Below, in pieces: positions 26,444 through 35,896 of a stretch of DNA of 64,000 nucleotides. This DNA comes from Candidatus Babelota bacterium. GTDB taxonomy: Bacteria > Babelota > Babeliae > Babelales > JAHIUU01. Each line of letters opens with the position of its first letter. Positions within the stretch are counted from its first letter, which is position 1. The translations under genes and the position numbers were made by a program. The DNA is taken from positions 107,482 through 171,481 of the forward strand of contig JAHIUU010000007.1 of assembly GCA_018817025.1 (NCBI GenBank), given 5' to 3'. Under the pieces are notes generated by a model. The model was given only the letters and a program-made list of their open reading frames with translations, had not been told where the DNA came from and searched no databases.

Positions 26444-28597
26444 ATGGCAAAACAAAAATATGGAAAAAATAGTTTAGAGAGCCCTATAGTTTGGGGTTTG
26501 TTGGGATACAGGCTGGAAATTATAGGTGTTCTCGTTGTCAGTTTTCTTGTTTTTCTTGCCGCCTCGGTTTTTTCTTATAGTCCAACGGACAGTTCGTGGT
26601 TTTACTTTTCTAGTGGCACCAAAGATGTTGCTAATTGGTGTGGGGTCGTTGGGGCGCATATTGCGGCCCTCTCTTTTTTTCTGTTTGGAAGCGCTAGCTT
26701 TATACTTTTGTTGTGCCTTGGCACACTCGCGTATTTTTTATTTTTTCGAGAAACGTTTATGCGTTTAGTGACGCTTCCCGTTTTGTTGCTCATCAGCGCA
26801 ACGTTGTTTCGAATGCATCGACTTGATTTTATTACTCGCGAACCAGGCGGTCTAGTTGGTCGTTTTCAGGAAACAATTTTCCTAGAGGTTTTTGGGCGTG
26901 TTGGTAGTTTTCTTGTGCTTTATTCGATGGCATGGGTATGTTTTCTATTACTCGCCCAGATTTCAATAATTACTTTTTTAAAGACTGTTGGTGGTGCTGG
27001 TGCACGACTAGCAACGACAGGGGGTTTATTTCTTTTCTTTTCTTGGAAAATGTTGCTCAAAAAACTTCGGCGAAAAAAGGCCCCTGTCTATGTCGCTCGC
27101 GACGAATTTTTGTTTTTACAGAATACTGCGCAGGCTCGCGAGAAAGAACAACGTTTACACGGGCCCGTTGAACCTCTGGCGCCAGTTGAGCCTATACGTG
27201 AACCTGAGGTTTCCTACAGTCTTCCTGACTTTTCTCAATTTCAGGAGATGCGCGTGGTTAATCTCGAACGGTCGGAGTTTGAAAAAAAGTGTCGGGATCG
27301 AGGAACGAAGCTCGAAGAAAAGCTACAGCACTTCGGCGTAAAGGGTTGTGTTACGGCGATTCGCCCGGGGCCTGTCGTAACATTATTTGAATATAAACCT
27401 GAAATTGACAGCAAAATTAGTAAGATTATTGCGCTTGAAGACGATCTTGCGATGGCACTTACCGCTTTAAGCATTCGAATTATTGCGCCGATTCCTGGGA
27501 GAAGTGTTGTTGGGTTTGAGATTTCGAATCAGGTTCGGCAGGATGTCTTTCTTTCAGATGTGTTGACAAGCGAATCGCAGCTGTCAAAAGAGGTGGCGTT
27601 GCCGTTGGCCTTAGGGGTTGATATTACCGGCAATCCAGAAATTCAGGATCTTGCAAAGATGCCACATGTTTTGGTTGCTGGTTCGACCGGTTCTGGTAAA
27701 TCGGTTGGGTTAAACGCCATGCTTGTTTCTTTGCTGTGTCGTTTAACCCCAAACGAGCTCAAACTAATTTTAATTGACCCCAAGCGTTTAGAGTTTGCGC
27801 CATACGCAGATATCCCACATCTATTATTTCCGATTGTGACCAGCCCTCATAAGGCAATCCCGGTACTTAAGTGGGTCGTGCAAGAGATGGAGGACCGTTA
27901 TGATTGCATGGCGAAAGTTGGTGCGCGTAGCATTTTTGATTACAACAAGCTTGTTCCTGAAAAGATGTCATTTATTATGATTATGATTGACGAGCTAGCT
28001 GATTTGATGATGGTTGCCGGAAAAGATGTTGAGACGCAGATTGCTCGCACGGCTCAAATGGCGCGAGCGGCTGGGATTCACATGATTGTTGCAACACAGC
28101 GGCCGTCAGTTGATGTGTTGACTGGAATCATCAAGGTAAACTTTCCCGCACGAATTGCCTTTCGTGTTTCTTCGAAAATTGATTCACGAACGATTCTTGA
28201 TGGATCAGGTGCCGAGAAACTTCTTGGCAGAGGCGACATGTTATTCTTGAACTCCGGTGCGTCAGCTCCGAAGCGAGTGCATGGTGCGTATGTTTCAAGT
28301 GCTGAAATTTCACGCTTGACTGGGTACCTGCGCAAGCAGCAAGCCGTTTCATATCTTGAGATAAACGAAGTGTTGCGGCGAGCAAGCAGTGTTAGCGCAA
28401 ACGATTTTGAAGATTCTTTGTATGACGGGATAAAAAGCTTTCTTCAGACCGTCGACGAAGTATCGATATCAATGTTGCAGCGAAAGTATCGCATAGGGTT
28501 TAATCGTTCAGCAAGAATTATCGAACAGCTAGAACTTGACGGTCTTGTTGCGCCCAGCCAGGGTGGCAAGACGAGAAAAGTTTTGCGAGAGGATTAG
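26444..28597 (+). CDS. ftsK: DNA translocase FtsK/SpoIIIE
   Basis: N-terminal TMs; GPVVTLFEYKPEIDSKISKI, HVLVAGSTGSGKSVGLNAMLVSLL, ATQRPSVDVLTGIIKVNFPARIAFRVSSKIDSRTILDGSGAEKLLGRGDMLF, gamma-type winged helix C-terminus. ATG 26444 after AAGGAG; ORF-track start 26246 overlaps uppP. Confidence 0.95.
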   Translation: MAKQKYGKNSLESPIVWGLLGYRLEIIGVLVVSFLVFLAASVFSYSPTDSSWFYFSSGTKDVANWCGVVGAHIAALSFFLFGSASFILLLCLGTLAYFLFFRETFMRLVTLPVLLLISATLFRMHRLDFITREPGGLVGRFQETIFLEVFGRVGSFLVLYSMAWVCFLLLAQISIITFLKTVGGAGARLATTGGLFLFFSWKMLLKKLRRKKAPVYVARDEFLFLQNTAQAREKEQRLHGPVEPLAPVEPIREPEVSYSLPDFSQFQEMRVVNLERSEFEKKCRDRGTKLEEKLQHFGVKGCVTAIRPGPVVTLFEYKPEIDSKISKIIALEDDLAMALTALSIRIIAPIPGRSVVGFEISNQVRQDVFLSDVLTSESQLSKEVALPLALGVDITGNPEIQDLAKMPHVLVAGSTGSGKSVGLNAMLVSLLCRLTPNELKLILIDPKRLEFAPYADIPHLLFPIVTSPHKAIPVLKWVVQEMEDRYDCMAKVGARSIFDYNKLVPEKMSFIMIMIDELADLMMVAGKDVETQIARTAQMARAAGIHMIVATQRPSVDVLTGIIKVNFPARIAFRVSSKIDSRTILDGSGAEKLLGRGDMLFLNSGASAPKRVHGAYVSSAEISRLTGYLRKQQAVSYLEINEVLRRASSVSANDFEDSLYDGIKSFLQTVDEVSISMLQRKYRIGFNRSARIIEQLELDGLVAPSQGGKTRKVLRED

Positions 28598-28652
28598 CCG
28601 CAGGGCGAGTCCTGCTTCTGACGCTGACGAAACAGTAGAATGGAAACCAATC

Positions 28653-30002
28653 ATGATACAGAAGTTATTACAAACAAGTACGGTTTCAATTGATACGCGT
28701 ACAATCGAGCGGGGCCAGATTTTTTTTGCGATCAAAGGTGATCGGGTTGACGGCCATGATTTTTTAGATGATGCGATTAAGAAGGGTGCCTGCGCTCTTG
28801 TCATAAACGTGTCTGCCAAAGATCGTCTTCCCAAACTTTGTTTTGATCAAAATAACGTTTCTATTATTTGCGTGCCAGATACGGTGCGTGCGTTAGTCGA
28901 GACTGCTCGGGAGTGGCGTGGTAGGTTCGATTGTCCAATTGTTGGCATTACCGGATCGATTGGTAAGACGACAACCAAAGAGATGGTTCATTCAATCTTA
29001 CGCCAGACAGATCTCTCTCATCACGTTTCTTATAAAAACCAAAACTCACTGATTGGGTTATGCCTGAACATTGTCAATATGAGACTTGGTTGTCAGGTTG
29101 CAGTGTTTGAGCTGGGAATTAGTTTGCGTGATGAGATGGAAAAGAAAGCTTCGATTTTGCGGCCGACAATTGGGATTATAACAACGGTTGCTCATTCTCA
29201 TATGGCTGGCCTAGGGGGGTTGGAAGAGATTGCCTGCGAAAAGCGCAAGATATTTACGTTTTTTGGTTCGACCGATACCGGTATAATTTGCGGTGACCAA
29301 AAATTACTCAGTGACGTATCGTATGCTCATCCAGTAATCAGCTTTGGTCTCAAGAAGAAGGACAACAACGTTCGTGCTAGTTCTATTCGTACATATAGCG
29401 AAGAAGAATCTTTTGGCGTTTGTTTTTCTTTGCATATATCGAGCGAAGAAGTGCTTGTGCGCCTTCAGACCAATCACAGGGGGCAGGTGCATAATGCGTT
29501 GGCGGCGAGCAGCGTAGCGTCTCTTCTGGGTATCGATTTACAAAAAATTGTTGATGGTTTGCAGGAGTATGCTGGCTGTGAAGGACGATTTGAGAGCCGA
29601 AAACTTCGAAAAAACCGTGGTTGGTTGATTAATGATTGCTATAACGCCAACCCAGAGAGTATGCGCGCAGCATTGCTTGCGTTTCACGAGTTGCCGGCGG
29701 AGAAGAAAATTGCGGTCCTTGGTGATATGCTTGAGCTCGGGGAGCGTGAAGTTTTTTTGCATCAGCAGGTTGGACAGGTGTTATCTCAGACGACCAGTAT
29801 CAGTCAGGTTATCTTGGTTGGTGATCGGGCTAGGCACATTGCGCAGACCGCGCCAAAGTTGCTTGACATAGTATATGTTAATGACTGGAAGCAGGCGACA
29901 ACAATGTTAGAAAAGATGCTTGTAGAGCATCCTGTTAGGGTTCTGGTGAAGGCCTCCCACGCGATAGGTTTGGGAAATCTTGTTCGGCAGGTGTGTGAGT
30001 AG
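28653..30002 (+). CDS. murF: UDP-N-acetylmuramoyl-tripeptide--D-alanyl-D-alanine ligase
   Basis: VSIDTRTIERGQIFFAIKGDRVDGHDFLDDAIKKGA, VGITGSIGKTTTKEMVHSIL, NDCYNANPESMRAAL. Internal ATG 28653 preferred over 28536. Confidence 0.93.
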   Translation: MIQKLLQTSTVSIDTRTIERGQIFFAIKGDRVDGHDFLDDAIKKGACALVINVSAKDRLPKLCFDQNNVSIICVPDTVRALVETAREWRGRFDCPIVGITGSIGKTTTKEMVHSILRQTDLSHHVSYKNQNSLIGLCLNIVNMRLGCQVAVFELGISLRDEMEKKASILRPTIGIITTVAHSHMAGLGGLEEIACEKRKIFTFFGSTDTGIICGDQKLLSDVSYAHPVISFGLKKKDNNVRASSIRTYSEEESFGVCFSLHISSEEVLVRLQTNHRGQVHNALAASSVASLLGIDLQKIVDGLQEYAGCEGRFESRKLRKNRGWLINDCYNANPESMRAALLAFHELPAEKKIAVLGDMLELGEREVFLHQQVGQVLSQTTSISQVILVGDRARHIAQTAPKLLDIVYVNDWKQATTMLEKMLVEHPVRVLVKASHAIGLGNLVRQVCE

Positions 30003-30070
30003 AGTCTGTTTTTCCCGTTTATTGTTTTGCGAGGAAAAATTTTGTAGGGTAGATGAGAAAGGAGTGTGGG

Positions 30071-30613
30071 ATGATGAACTTAGAAGAAAACAAAAAAACG
30101 AGCGGCGGTGAGCAGTTACGGCTTGTCGAGTGCCTTTCCCATTTACCACATAAAATCTTACAGAACCATGACTTACATGGTTTGCCTCAACTCATTCTTC
30201 ATGAGCTTGGCCATCATTACTGTTTCGGCCTAACACGAGCGGTTTATCTTATTGATAACCCTGATTTTGACCATCTTGTCGGTGCAGCAGGTTTTTGTCA
30301 CAAGGAGTGTCAACTGCACAATCATGATTTGTGGTCAGCCCCTAACAATTTTGCAAAAGATATGAAACTTGCGACTTTTCACAACGAGATGAGAAGGTTG
30401 GTATTGCCTAGCTTCAAGCGTAAAGATATTGACTTGCATAATGCTTCTGAAGTCAAATCGCTAGGAAGTTCTTTGGGCTTGGAGAATCCCGATTCGGTCG
30501 CGTGGGACATGAAGCATGGCAATCATGGCATTTTGCTATTTGAGTCCAGTATGGATTTTAGTTCGTGGAAACGGGAATTATTGAAAAACGCTGTTGCGCT
30601 GCTAAGTCTTTGA
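30071..30613 (+). CDS. Hypothetical protein with HELGHH (HExxH) motif
   Basis: MMNLEENKKT...LPQLILHELGHHYCFGLTRAVYLIDNPDFDHLVGAAGFCHKE...; ATG 30071 preceded by AAGGAG; no signal peptide evident. Confidence 0.5.
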   Translation: MMNLEENKKTSGGEQLRLVECLSHLPHKILQNHDLHGLPQLILHELGHHYCFGLTRAVYLIDNPDFDHLVGAAGFCHKECQLHNHDLWSAPNNFAKDMKLATFHNEMRRLVLPSFKRKDIDLHNASEVKSLGSSLGLENPDSVAWDMKHGNHGILLFESSMDFSSWKRELLKNAVALLSL

Positions 30614-32267
30614 TTGCTTGTTGCGCGATAAGCTTTACGGTCGGTTGCATAACGCCGTATTGTGGCGAATAAAAACCATTTGTCTCTGAGAAGTTGAGGC
30701 TGCTTGTGAATACGAGCAGCTTTTTTTGTTTAAGGGATAACACCCACTTGTGTGGCTTTATCTTGGTGACCGTAATTGCTGGGTGGAATAGGAGGGACCA
30801 TACGAATTTCTTGGATGTCTCGTATTTGTCGTTAACGCAGAAACGGTTTTTTTCTAGCCTAATTTCTCTTATTCTATTCTGAAACGAATTTTGCACACAG
30901 ACACACTCTGGTTTTGTAACAATTTTTGTGGTGTCTTGCTGTATCTGTTTTGGCAGCTGAAAAAGATCGCGAGAGATCTTTGGATTGATCACTTGTTCTG
31001 TTTCATGGTAGAACGTGTTATGCGATTGGTACGATCTCATGAGGTTGCGCCACGTCTGGTTCGAGGTGTAGACGTAGCTTCCAGGATCGACAAGAACCGG
31101 AATGCTTTTGTATGCGAGTGTTATAGAGAGCTCGTCTCGATGAAAATGTCCTGTTGGCTGGTTTGATTGATAGGTTGGATGTCGAAAGGTTATGTGCCAA
31201 GATTGTTTTTTTATTATGGTTAGCCCAAAGTTTGGATAATGGCTTAACCCGCTATCCCGTTTGCCTGCATTCTGTTCACCCCGGGTGCCCCCGCTAATAA
31301 TCACCCCACTATCATTGTCGCCGATTTGCACGAACTCTTGCTCATTAATTGTGCAGAGTTCGATAAACCTTGCCATACGATCAAGTTTTTCATAAAAAGC
31401 TTCTGGCAGATCTGTTTGGGTTGTTTTACATGCTTGCGCAAAAAGCGCGAATAACTCTGTAACAAGTTTATGATATGAAGACGAACCTTCATAGCTTGTT
31501 CCGTCATCCTGCACCTGGTGTGCAAATTGTTCTAAAATTTTTTTAAAAATAATTTTTTTTGCTCTAGCAAAATATTTGACCTGCTCAAAAAAACAGCACA
31601 AATAAAAATAGCCGACTAAGTCAGCAATATAATGGTTGTTTGGACGGTCAGAGGTTTCCCAGTTGTGTTTGAGATAATACGCATGGTCATAGAGCGAGCA
31701 AATAAATTTTTTCCAGAACTGTTCTTCGATTCCACGTGAATTTTTATTTTTTTCGAACCAAGCGATCCAATTAATTGCCCGAATTGCGGCTTCCATTGGG
31801 CAGACCCAGTTGACGCCGATCAGGAACTTATTCTTATCAATCCATAGACTTATATCTTTGTGATCAAACTCGTGCTGAAATCGTGATTGTTCCCATGGTT
31901 CTTTTATATCTGGGGCGTACTGATTAAGCTCTAGCTTCGTAGCGCTGCTTGGTCGAATATCCTGATAAAAAAGATTATTTTTTTGGGGCCAGGGCCTTTT
32001 GTTGAAGATAGCATGCTTGTTGGGTTGAGATAGGTTTTTACGAACGCAAAAATTATTTTTTTTGCACGCATCAAAAAACAAACGAAAATCTTGGTTGAGC
32101 CTGTGTTTTTGCGTGATTTTTTCCCAGGCATGATTGGCTTGACGAGCGATTGCTTTACGTTTCCATCGAAGTGTAAACAGTTTTTTATTTGCTCTATGTG
32201 CTATTCGTTGCCAGGCCCCTAGGGGGCCAAGTTCTTTGATTCGTTTAAGATATCGTATTATTTGCAT
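30558..32267 (-). CDS. Heparinase II/III-like family protein
   Basis: SDRPNNHYIADLVGYFYLC, DDGTSYEGSSSYHKLVTELFALF, GHFHRDELSITLAYKSIPVLVDPGSYVYTSNQTWRNLMRSYQSHNTFY. Confidence 0.8.
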   Translation of the reverse strand: MQIIRYLKRIKELGPLGAWQRIAHRANKKLFTLRWKRKAIARQANHAWEKITQKHRLNQDFRLFFDACKKNNFCVRKNLSQPNKHAIFNKRPWPQKNNLFYQDIRPSSATKLELNQYAPDIKEPWEQSRFQHEFDHKDISLWIDKNKFLIGVNWVCPMEAAIRAINWIAWFEKNKNSRGIEEQFWKKFICSLYDHAYYLKHNWETSDRPNNHYIADLVGYFYLCCFFEQVKYFARAKKIIFKKILEQFAHQVQDDGTSYEGSSSYHKLVTELFALFAQACKTTQTDLPEAFYEKLDRMARFIELCTINEQEFVQIGDNDSGVIISGGTRGEQNAGKRDSGLSHYPNFGLTIIKKQSWHITFRHPTYQSNQPTGHFHRDELSITLAYKSIPVLVDPGSYVYTSNQTWRNLMRSYQSHNTFYHETEQVINPKISRDLFQLPKQIQQDTTKIVTKPECVCVQNSFQNRIREIRLEKNRFCVNDKYETSKKFVWSLLFHPAITVTKIKPHKWVLSLKQKKLLVFTSSLNFSETNGFYSPQYGVMQPTVKLIAQQAIKDLAAQQRFSIIPVSTN

Positions 32268-32275
32268 GGATTTGC

Positions 32276-33328
32276 CTAGTGATTGGCGTTTGCCAGAAAT
32301 GCCAGCGTTGCCCCGCCACCAGTGGAAAGAAAGCTCATTTTGCTTTCAAGTCCAAATTGAAACGTTGCAGCGACGGCGTCGCCACCGCCAATAATTGTGG
32401 TGGCATTTGAGTCGGCGACTGCTTGCAATATTTCTCTGCTTCCTGTTTCGTGCTCTTTTGTTTCACAAATCCCCATGGTGCCGTTGGCAAAAATCGTTTT
32501 TGCCCGGGCGATCTCTTTTTTGAATAGCTCGATTGTCTTTGGTCCAATGTCTACGATATTTTTGTTGTTATCTTTTTGGGTGTCTACTGGGAGTACTACG
32601 GTAACGCTATTTTGTTTTGCTTTTTTTAAAAGTTTTTCAGGGAAATCTTGCGCGATCGCGCCGCCAATCAGGATTGTTTCTGGGCGGGTTTGTTTTGGCT
32701 TGCCAAGAAGCGTATCAAGTGCTCTTAATTTTGTTTCGCCTTTGTTTCCCCCAAGAATAATAAGAAATGGCTGCTGGGGATTTTCTTTGAGGGCTGTGAG
32801 CGTTTGCAACTCTTTTTTTACTAACAAGCCAAATGATCTATGGTCAGGATCAAATTCTTGTGGAAGGAGGGTGATCGATGTGTCGCTCCTGTGAAGCAGC
32901 CCAAACGCGTCGTTGACATAGCTATCTGCAAGTTGCGCAAGTAGCTTCGCAAATTCGACATTTGTTTGTTGCTCTCCATTAAAGAATCGCAAATTTTCGA
33001 GTAATAAAATTTTTTCGGGATTACGGTTGCTTTTTTCGATTGCCTTGAGAAGATCTATTTCATAATCGATTGAGTACCCGTGTTGTTCAAACCAGGGGAC
33101 AAGAATTTTTGTTGAAAGATTTTCGTCGAAAAAGTTTTTTCTGCTTGACGCATCAGGTCGACCAATATGGGTTGCCAGAATAACTTTATTTCCATCTGTT
33201 TGAATAGCATTGATCGTTGGCAGTATCGAACGTAATCGATAATCCTGCATGACCTTCTTATCTTTAATAGGAACATTCAAGTCTGCTCGTAAAAATACTC
33301 GTTTTATCTGTTTCATGAAAAAACTCAC
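32276..33328 (-). CDS. pgk: Phosphoglycerate kinase (short, divergent); start possibly 33316
   Basis: RVFLRADLNVPIKDKKVMQDYRLRSILPTI, HIGRPD, LLLENLRFFNGE, SYVNDAFGLLHRSDTS, IIGGGDAVAATFQFGLESKMSFLSTGGGATLAFL. Confidence 0.88.
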   Translation of the reverse strand: MSFFMKQIKRVFLRADLNVPIKDKKVMQDYRLRSILPTINAIQTDGNKVILATHIGRPDASSRKNFFDENLSTKILVPWFEQHGYSIDYEIDLLKAIEKSNRNPEKILLLENLRFFNGEQQTNVEFAKLLAQLADSYVNDAFGLLHRSDTSITLLPQEFDPDHRSFGLLVKKELQTLTALKENPQQPFLIILGGNKGETKLRALDTLLGKPKQTRPETILIGGAIAQDFPEKLLKKAKQNSVTVVLPVDTQKDNNKNIVDIGPKTIELFKKEIARAKTIFANGTMGICETKEHETGSREILQAVADSNATTIIGGGDAVAATFQFGLESKMSFLSTGGGATLAFLANANH

Positions 33329-34593
33329 TCTTGTCTTAGAACATCAACAACATGAATCCTCTTTGTTCGCTTGGCCGGAACCCACGTTGCAAAAAAACCA
33401 AGGAGCATGGTGCAAGCGAACACGATGACAAAAATTTCTAGGTCCATGCGGGCGGGCAGATAGGAGACAAAATAGACATCTGGAAGCTGAATAAACGGAT
33501 ATTTTTCCAGTATATAACCGACAATAGCGGCAAGCCCAAGCCCGGCTATCGATGCAAAAAGCGTAATCGATAAACCGATCGATAAAAAAATTCGGTTGAT
33601 ATGTTTATGTGCCATGCCCATAGCTTTAAAGATAGCAATATCACGCCGTTTGTTTTGGATTTGCATGAAGAGCAGTGAGATCATATTCATGCAGGCGACC
33701 AGGGTGATGAGCGCGAGAATAAAGAACATGACGTATTTTTCGAGCTTCAGTGAAGATACAAGTGCAGGATATAAATCTTTCCAGGAGTTAATGGTCAGGC
33801 CAGGTAGGCGTTGGCGTAGTTTTGCAATAATTTCTGTTTCCCGGTCAGGTGCGAAGGTTAGCATGCGAGTAAGAAGATTATTTTTGTTTTCAGGTTGAAA
33901 CGTGAGTGAGATCTGATCGACTCCCTTTTCTTCTCCAAATGTTGCGCGTAGAAAGTCGAGAGAACAGTATGCAAAGTTGCTGTCATATTCTTCGAGTCCG
34001 ACCTTAAAAATTCCTCCAACAATAGCTTTTTGTTTTGACAGGAAGATTCGTTTTTTGCCACCAGGTTCCGGGATAAGGAGTTTTACCTCGCTTCCAATTG
34101 ATAGGTTATATCTTCGTGCCGTCTTGTATCCAATCAGAATCCTGTTTTCTGTAAGAATCTTTTCTAACGGGGCTTTGTCGTACACCGGTAGCACGACTTT
34201 TTTTTCGATGCTCGAGACGAGCCCCTCTGTTTTAGGTTCGACGCCCTTGATAAAAAGTACAGATTGTTGCTTTTCATGCTCAATAATAACTTGTTTGATA
34301 CTGCTGCTGCTCATCGCCTTAATGAGCGCCCCAAACTCTTTTTTTAAAACGCTTTTGATGCTGTCAGGGTCAACCCGTTGGCCCGGCGCGTGAATAATTG
34401 CCTGAGAGGTTATACCCTGCATTTTTTCATGAATAACTTTCTCGAATCCGTTTGTGATGATAAGCGTGAGCATGAGGGCAAATGTTCCGATGAAAATGCT
34501 GAGAAAACAGATTCGGATCATGAACGATATGTTTTTGTCTTTGTGCCTTGATCGCAGGTAGCGCCAGGCGATGAATGAAGCGAGTGGAGCCAT
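33325..34593 (-). CDS. ABC transporter permease, LolC/LolE-type (FtsX domain)
   Basis: FIAWRYLRSRHKDKNISFMIRICFLSIFIGTFALMLTLIITNGFEK, LIGYKTARRYNLSIGSEVKLLIP, NKRRDIAIFKAMGMAHKHINRIFLSIG. Confidence 0.85.
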   Translation of the reverse strand: MAPLASFIAWRYLRSRHKDKNISFMIRICFLSIFIGTFALMLTLIITNGFEKVIHEKMQGITSQAIIHAPGQRVDPDSIKSVLKKEFGALIKAMSSSSIKQVIIEHEKQQSVLFIKGVEPKTEGLVSSIEKKVVLPVYDKAPLEKILTENRILIGYKTARRYNLSIGSEVKLLIPEPGGKKRIFLSKQKAIVGGIFKVGLEEYDSNFAYCSLDFLRATFGEEKGVDQISLTFQPENKNNLLTRMLTFAPDRETEIIAKLRQRLPGLTINSWKDLYPALVSSLKLEKYVMFFILALITLVACMNMISLLFMQIQNKRRDIAIFKAMGMAHKHINRIFLSIGLSITLFASIAGLGLAAIVGYILEKYPFIQLPDVYFVSYLPARMDLEIFVIVFACTMLLGFFATWVPAKRTKRIHVVDVLRQE

Positions 34594-34706
34594 GATAAAT
34601 TTTCTCCATGTTTTCGTAGATTTATTGTCAGTAACCTCAAAAATTCGCTACTATGTCAGTGCTGTTAAAATATAATTTGAGTATAGCGTAAGAGTTGGGA
34701 GAATGT

Positions 34707-35453
34707 ATGGAAAATAAAAAAAGTTTTATGAGCAAGCTATCTCTTTTTGGCATACTTTGTGGTGTTCTGTTGCTTTCTTCGTGCACCAAGGCGTACAAGT
34801 TGGTTCCATCAGAAAGTTCTCAAGGTAAAGAGCATGGAGATGGGCGAGACCTGGATGTTGTCAAAGAAAATTTGCGGTCAGTGCGTGTGTATGATGAGTG
34901 GGAGACCAGCGCGATGTTTGACGTCCTTTGGATGTCCGATCACACGCGTAGGTCATATGTCGACCAGTATTGCGCTCGCCGGGGCAAAAGCGCTGCTGAC
35001 AAAGAGTCGATGGTGGGGGGAGAGCTGGATAAAAATCGTGAAACCATTTCGTTCTACATACTTGCTGACGTGCGCGATCCATTCCACCCAGAGTTGGATG
35101 ACAAAAACGCTGCCTGGACTATTTATCTTGATGCTTATGGCAAAAAGATTATGCCAAGCAGTATCAAGAAGATTGGGATCGAAGAGCTAGCCCCAGAGCT
35201 GCTTACGCTTTTTGGTCATAAATATCGAAGGCCAAAGTTCAAAAAACCATATCTCGTAGAATTTCCAATAAAAGATTTGCAAGAATCAATTCAAACAAAA
35301 AAACCATTTATGATGGTTCTCAGCTCGGTTGCTCGTCAATGTGAAATTGGCTGGCAAGGGGGGCACCCTGTTTTAGTCAAAGAAATCAAAAATGTTTCAT
35401 CGAAACAAAAGGGCCGAAAGCGAGTCAAAGATGAAGATTATTATTGGCTCTGA
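34707..35453 (+). CDS. Hypothetical lipoprotein
   Basis: Lipobox LFGILCGVLLLSSCTKAYK; in-frame ATG at 34695 also possible. Confidence 0.65.
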   Translation: MENKKSFMSKLSLFGILCGVLLLSSCTKAYKLVPSESSQGKEHGDGRDLDVVKENLRSVRVYDEWETSAMFDVLWMSDHTRRSYVDQYCARRGKSAADKESMVGGELDKNRETISFYILADVRDPFHPELDDKNAAWTIYLDAYGKKIMPSSIKKIGIEELAPELLTLFGHKYRRPKFKKPYLVEFPIKDLQESIQTKKPFMMVLSSVARQCEIGWQGGHPVLVKEIKNVSSKQKGRKRVKDEDYYWL

Positions 35454-35853
35454 TCATCGTGGTTATGCACTTAAAGAGCAGTTGAAAGAAGCGTTTTCTC
35501 AGATCGAGTGGGTTGATGTTGGTACAACAAATGGTGATGATCGGGCAGACTATCCGGTTGTCACCAAATCTGTTTGCAAAAAAATTCTTGAGGGAGAGTC
35601 TGATCGGGGGATTCTTATTTGTGGCTCTGGAATAGGGGTTTCTATTGCCGCAAACCGTTTTCCAAAAATATACGCGGCGCTTTGTTGGTCTCCTGAGGTG
35701 GCAACGGTTGCTCGTGAGCATGACGGTGCAAATGTTCTTGCGCTGCCAGCAGACTTTCTAGACGGTGATCGGGCGGTCGCGACGGTGCAAGCGTGGCTGG
35801 ATGCGTTGTTTGCGGGTGGTCGTTATCAAAAACGCCTTGATATGATAGACTGA
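35431..35853 (+). CDS. rpiB: Ribose-5-phosphate isomerase B
   Basis: MKIIIGSDHRGYALKEQLKEAF, GILICGSGIGVSIAANRFPKIYAALCWSPEVATVAREHDGANVLALPADFL. Confidence 0.94.
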   Translation: MKIIIGSDHRGYALKEQLKEAFSQIEWVDVGTTNGDDRADYPVVTKSVCKKILEGESDRGILICGSGIGVSIAANRFPKIYAALCWSPEVATVAREHDGANVLALPADFLDGDRAVATVQAWLDALFAGGRYQKRLDMID

Positions 35854-35896
35854 TGCTCTTATATCATATAATACAGATGAAAGAAAAGGGTTTTCC

